DNA of 6,669 bases from Bacillota bacterium. Its GTDB lineage: Bacteria; Bacillota_I; Bacilli_A; Erysipelotrichales; Erysipelotrichaceae. Below, one piece after another: positions 5,004 to 6,669 of this stretch. The first letter of the stretch is position 1; the number at the start of each line of letters is the position of its first letter. Location: positions 1 to 6,669 of the forward strand of contig JAEWIH010000108.1 of assembly GCA_023387245.1 (NCBI GenBank), given 5' to 3'. The translations under genes and the position numbers were made by a program. The notes under the pieces were generated by a model. That model was not told the origin of the DNA. It did no database searches and was given only the letters and a program-made list of their open reading frames with translations.

Positions 5004-6155
5004 TTATTTAATAATCGAATTAGCATACTCAGATGCCGAAATACCAAACTCTTCCTTAAAAGCTCTAGAAAAATAATGAATCGATGAAAATCCAAGCATT
5101 AAGCCGATTTCTGAAATAGTATATTTAGATTCTTTAATTAATAATTTACTTTGTTGTAATTTCACTTGACTAATATATGATTTTGGAGTCGTCATGAAAT
5201 ATTTACTAAATAATTCTTGAATATATGTCCGACTAATTGAAAATTCATTACAAATATCAGATACCATTAATGGCTGATAAATATTTTCATTAATATAAGC
5301 TAAAATCGAATTTAATAATGTATTATCATAATTAAAACGATTAGAACGTACTGGCGCCTCAAACCGTTCTTCATCTACTAACAATCTAATTACTAATTCT
5401 TTAAACTTAGAAATTAACAATTCATCAACAAACGGTTTATCTAAATTAGTCATTTTTAAAATTTCTTCTATTAATCTAAATTGTTGATAAGACAAAGTAA
5501 AAACTTTATTACATAACTCATTAATAACTGGATTCATTTCAAACATTATCGTACAATAACGACAAGAATGATTGCCTTTAATTGATTGATTATGTACTTG
5601 ATTAGGCCCATAAATAATCAATTGCTTATCAGATAAACAATATTCTTTATTATCAATAGTAGTATGAAATCTTCCTTTATCAATAATCGTCATTTCACAA
5701 TAATTATGAACTTCGTTTGGATAATAATAAGGACCTTTTTTAATTTGTTGATAAAAAGTATAAATTTTTGGAATCGTAATTTTTTCTTGAAATAATTTTG
5801 AATAAATTAATTGATTGCTATATTGAATTTTTAAAGGGCTAGCCTTTTTAGTAATTATTTGATATTGAGAATAATTAGTAACTGATAAACAATTAAAAAA
5901 TATTTCTGGTTTTAACTTAACAAAACCATGCAAAATAAAGCGATCTAATTGAGAAATATCACTACTATGATTCACTAATAAACTAACAATTCGATAAATT
6001 GGCTTTAAATAAACAATATCCTGACAATAAAATAATATTTTAGTTGATTGATAGTCAATATAAATATCATTAACCATCCATTCATCATCAAAATCAATCG
6101 GATCAACAATATCAAAATATTCAGTATGAAAAACCGTTGTCGTCTTTTTATTCAT
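5004..6155 (-). CDS. AraC-family transcriptional regulator
   Basis: A 383-residue cytoplasmic DNA-binding protein. Residues about 284-383 form the AraC double helix-turn-helix: the first helix pair is around MVSDICNEFSISRTYIQELF, the second around ISEIGLMLGFSSIHYFSRAF, ending with the typical FGISASEYA. Residues about 145-205 look like a cupin-type sugar-binding half (HNYCEMTIIDKGRFHTTIDN, then YGPNQVHNQ). The first 130 residues or so show no family I recognise, and the protein is longer than the usual 280-300. The gene lies between the aldolase subunit and the deacetylase genes, so it probably activates this cluster in response to a pathway sugar. The ATG is only 5 nt after the gatZ stop and has no clear Shine-Dalgarno, so it may depend on ribosomes terminating at gatZ; Met27 is an alternative start, also without a good site. 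Confidence 0.88.
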   Translation of the reverse strand: MNKKTTTVFHTEYFDIVDPIDFDDEWMVNDIYIDYQSTKILFYCQDIVYLKPIYRIVSLLVNHSSDISQLDRFILHGFVKLKPEIFFNCLSVTNYSQYQIITKKASPLKIQYSNQLIYSKLFQEKITIPKIYTFYQQIKKGPYYYPNEVHNYCEMTIIDKGRFHTTIDNKEYCLSDKQLIIYGPNQVHNQSIKGNHSCRYCTIMFEMNPVINELCNKVFTLSYQQFRLIEEILKMTNLDKPFVDELLISKFKELVIRLLVDEERFEAPVRSNRFNYDNTLLNSILAYINENIYQPLMVSDICNEFSISRTYIQELFSKYFMTTPKSYISQVKLQQSKLLIKESKYTISEIGLMLGFSSIHYFSRAFKEEFGISASEYANSIIK

Positions 6156-6160
6156 AATTA

Positions 6161-6669
6161 TTATAATAATTGTTGAGAAGTAGCAAATACATATTCTTCA
6201 ATAGTTTCCTGAATTCTATCCACAACCAATGACATTGGATTATTTTCTATTTCTCCCTCTCTAACTTTAGTATATTGTTTTGGAAAAAATTGACTTAATA
6301 AATGATTAGGAACACCATCTTTCAAATTATTAAATAACTTCGCTATTGCCTCTTTTACACGCGGATGATTCATATAATATCTACTTCGATCACTAAAAGA
6401 ATACTTGCGCTTCAATAGTCTTTCTTCCTCGCTACCTAAATAATATTTTCCCCAATACTTATCATCCTCTAACATCACTTCATCTAACACTTCGATAAAA
6501 TGACTTAAAACATCATCTTGACCATGATATAATTCTTTTTCAGCATAAGCTAAAGCATACAATCCTTCTCTAGCCTTATAACTTAAACCAGGACCTACCT
6601 TTAATATCGCCACTCCATCTTCTACCAATTCCTTTAATTTATACTTAGTTTGATAATCTGATGAATGAC
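6161..6669 (-). CDS. Tagatose-1,6-bisphosphate aldolase GatZ/KbaZ/AgaZ-type subunit (C-terminal part)
   Basis: About 168 codons of the C-terminal part are present; the gene continues past the right edge. The frame is open to the edge and reads HSSDYQT, then LVEDGVAILKVGPGLSYKAR, KYWGKYYLGSEEE, YSFSDRSRYYMNHPRVKEAI and FFPKQYTKVREGEIE. These match the C-terminal half of GatZ/KbaZ proteins, the partner subunit of class II tagatose-1,6-bisphosphate aldolase, often called non-catalytic and thought to stabilise the catalytic GatY/KbaY subunit. The TTG at 6628 that could be taken as a start is an ordinary internal Leu codon, since family sequence continues upstream of it. It is the upstream gene of the visible operon with the AraC gene and nagA. 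No catalytic subunit or tagatose-6-phosphate kinase lies in the window. Confidence 0.88.
   Translation of the reverse strand, partial: HSSDYQTKYKLKELVEDGVAILKVGPGLSYKAREGLYALAYAEKELYHGQDDVLSHFIEVLDEVMLEDDKYWGKYYLGSEEERLLKRKYSFSDRSRYYMNHPRVKEAIAKLFNNLKDGVPNHLLSQFFPKQYTKVREGEIENNPMSLVVDRIQETIEEYVFATSQQLL

Noticed and set aside
4780..5076. Plus-strand open frame of 98 codons
   Set aside because: It lies antisense to the start of nagA and the end of the AraC gene, has low-complexity Ile/Asn-rich translation and no ribosome binding site. It is a shadow frame.
6526..6533. Second target for the predicted guide RNA (GATATAAT in the aldolase gene)
   Set aside because: Only 8 bases match and the preceding bases are not TTAAT; in such AT-rich DNA this is expected by chance.
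6626..6628. TTG as the start of the aldolase subunit gene
   Set aside because: The frame stays open to the window edge and the upstream residues HSSDYQT belong to the GatZ family, so this is an internal Leu codon.

Overview
The window comes from a very AT-rich bacterium, most likely a low-GC Bacillota (Firmicutes). Leu is mostly TTA, Shine-Dalgarno sites are strong (AGGAGG type), and the genes look like those of gut Erysipelotrichia or Clostridia. The genus is not determined. Two things occupy the window: an amino-sugar (probably N-acetylgalactosamine) catabolic cluster on the minus strand, and a plus-strand mobile element inserted inside that cluster.

Catabolic cluster, read right to left on the minus strand. 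From 6669 to 6161 is the C-terminal part of a GatZ/KbaZ/AgaZ-type tagatose-bisphosphate aldolase subunit. It is followed after 5 nt by an AraC-family regulator (6155-5004), then by a NagA/AgaA-type N-acetylhexosamine-6-phosphate deacetylase (4986-3835). A strong hairpin at 3804-3836 ends that transcript. Further left, with its own predicted promoter, is agaS (1248-64), a SIS-domain galactosamine-6-phosphate deaminase/isomerase. The first 21 codons of a mannose-family PTS EIIA (64-1) overlap its stop codon. Together they suggest PTS import and phosphorylation of GalNAc or galactosamine, deacetylation, deamination/isomerisation to tagatose-6-phosphate, and aldol cleavage of tagatose-1,6-bisphosphate, under a local AraC-type regulator.

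Between agaS and nagA lies about 2.5 kb on the plus strand. Positions about 1348-3236 form an IStron, a group I self-splicing intron fused to an IS200/IS605-type element that carries only tnpB. The intron core (1348-1786) has recognisable P1-P9 helices and P/Q/R/S-like core sequences. tnpB (about 1899-3149) encodes an RNA-guided RuvC nuclease, and its 3' end plus the following 87 nt should encode the omega (guide) RNA. No TnpA transposase is present. Related hairpins lie just inside both ends. A 21-bp inverted repeat (20/21 matches) flanks the tnpB unit and can pair in RNA across the whole ORF, bringing the predicted 3' splice site close to the ribozyme core. That long-range fold uses bases of both arms of the omega-RNA terminal hairpin, so the transcript seems built to be either spliced intron or guide RNA, not both.

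Immediately right of the element is a small four-helix membrane protein gene of unknown function (3266-3802), whose likely -10 box abuts the element's right end. It converges on nagA at a shared bidirectional hairpin.
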